Source: Sporolituus thermophilus DSM 23256
Lineage (GTDB): Bacteria; Bacillota; Negativicutes; Sporomusales; Thermosinaceae
DNA: 56,000 nucleotides
Assembly: GCF_900102435.1 (NCBI RefSeq)
Contig: NZ_FNBU01000008.1
Span: 1-56,000 of the forward strand
Reading direction: 5' to 3'
Each line of letters begins with the position of its first letter. Positions within the stretch are counted from its first letter, which is position 1. The translations under genes were made by a program, and so were the position numbers. This document shows, one piece after another, positions 55,837-56,000 of the stretch. The notes beneath the pieces are model-generated. The model did no database searches. It was not told the DNA's origin and worked only from the letters and a program-made list of their open reading frames with translations.

Positions 55837-56000
55837 TGAGCCATATACCTTTTGGATATACCATTCAAAACGGCAGGGCTGTCGTTAATGAAGAGGAAGC
55901 AGTTAAGATTGAGAAACTATTTGAGGCTTATCTTTCCGGGCTTTCTTTAAGCGAAGCGGCTCAAAAAGCGGGCATTAAGCGTTACCACACATCTATTGCA
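55833..56000 (+). CDS. Recombinase-domain protein, N-terminal 56 residues (partial)
   Basis: The ATG at 55833 overlaps the stop of the preceding recombinase (ATGA), and the frame stays open to the window end. The residues HIPFGYTIQNGRAVVNEEEAVKIEKLFEAYLSGLSLSEAAQKAGI resemble the recombinase domain (FGY..NG..V...EA..I...F..YL.G.S...A). It begins directly at that domain, without the catalytic resolvase domain. It may be an accessory recombination protein; the gene is cut by the window edge. Confidence 0.75.
   Translation, partial: MMSHIPFGYTIQNGRAVVNEEEAVKIEKLFEAYLSGLSLSEAAQKAGIKRYHTSIA

Larger units (their letters stand above)
45200..56000. other. AT-rich accessory (defence/mobile) island, right end outside the window
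   Basis: From just after rlmD the DNA is visibly AT-rich, with adenine- and thymine-ended codons, while the preceding 45 kb uses GC-rich codons. The content is a restriction system, an ABC-3C remnant, an IS110 element, a structured non-coding block and serine recombinases. The change is sharp at about 45.2 kb. The right limit is not in the window. Confidence 0.75.

Overview
The window reads as a chromosomal segment of a GC-rich anaerobic Firmicute (Bacillota). My best guess is a Negativicutes/Sporomusaceae-type organism. The guess rests on gene content: SAM-I and tandem glycine riboswitches, a split sdaAB/sdaAA serine dehydratase, a two-subunit glycine decarboxylase, short HisG with HisZ, GatCAB, a CBS-domain inorganic pyrophosphatase, an EmrAB-type exporter, a ferredoxin gene at the left edge and consensus sigma-A promoters. 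No rRNA or tRNA gene and no CRISPR array was seen. Taxonomy is an inference.

Layout. 1-3540: end of a minus-strand ferredoxin gene, then a divergent tetR-hlyD-MFS efflux operon. 3694-7314 (minus): SAM-I riboswitch-controlled methionine importer metN-metI-metQ-metQ. 7436-10428: yerC, hisZ, an HD protein and a convergent 2-hydroxyacid dehydrogenase. 10503-17005: compact histidine operon hisGDCBHAF-IE. 17106-22348: sdaAB-sdaAA, prfC, and a TSUP exporter with a LysR regulator. 22328-25218 (minus): a PP-loop TtcA-like protein, then a DUF4130/radical SAM putative DNA-repair pair whose promoter carries LexA-like boxes. 25303-30677: tandem glycine riboswitch and gcvT-gcvH-gcvPA-gcvPB-lipM. 30821-45176: CBS-pyrophosphatase, pcrA, ligA, gatCAB, a CPBP protease, a zinc-ribbon protein, a Lon-like protease and rlmD.

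Right of about 45.2 kb the base composition falls sharply and the content becomes accessory. A minus-strand operon carries, in transcription order, the 3' remnant of what looks like an ABC-three-component (ABC-3C) effector, its small middle component, a DUF2326 SMC-like ATPase, a type III modification methylase and a type III restriction helicase-nuclease. Upstream of the truncated effector lie an IS110-family insertion sequence with a candidate bridge-RNA region, a roughly 315 bp strongly structured non-coding block (possibly an orphan HEARO/IscB-type omega RNA, or a minus-strand RNA ending in a terminator), and a large serine recombinase followed by the start of a second recombinase-like gene. 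This looks like a defence island that mobile elements have broken into. It is the most interesting part of the window.

The core genes form coherent circuits. SAM level sets methionine import. Glycine level sets glycine cleavage, with GcvH lipoylation probably supplied by the adjacent LipM. PcrA and LigA are adjacent DNA-repair enzymes. I moved many start codons from the longest frame to the site with a proper Shine-Dalgarno (SD) sequence. Family assignments are from recognised motifs; no database search was run.
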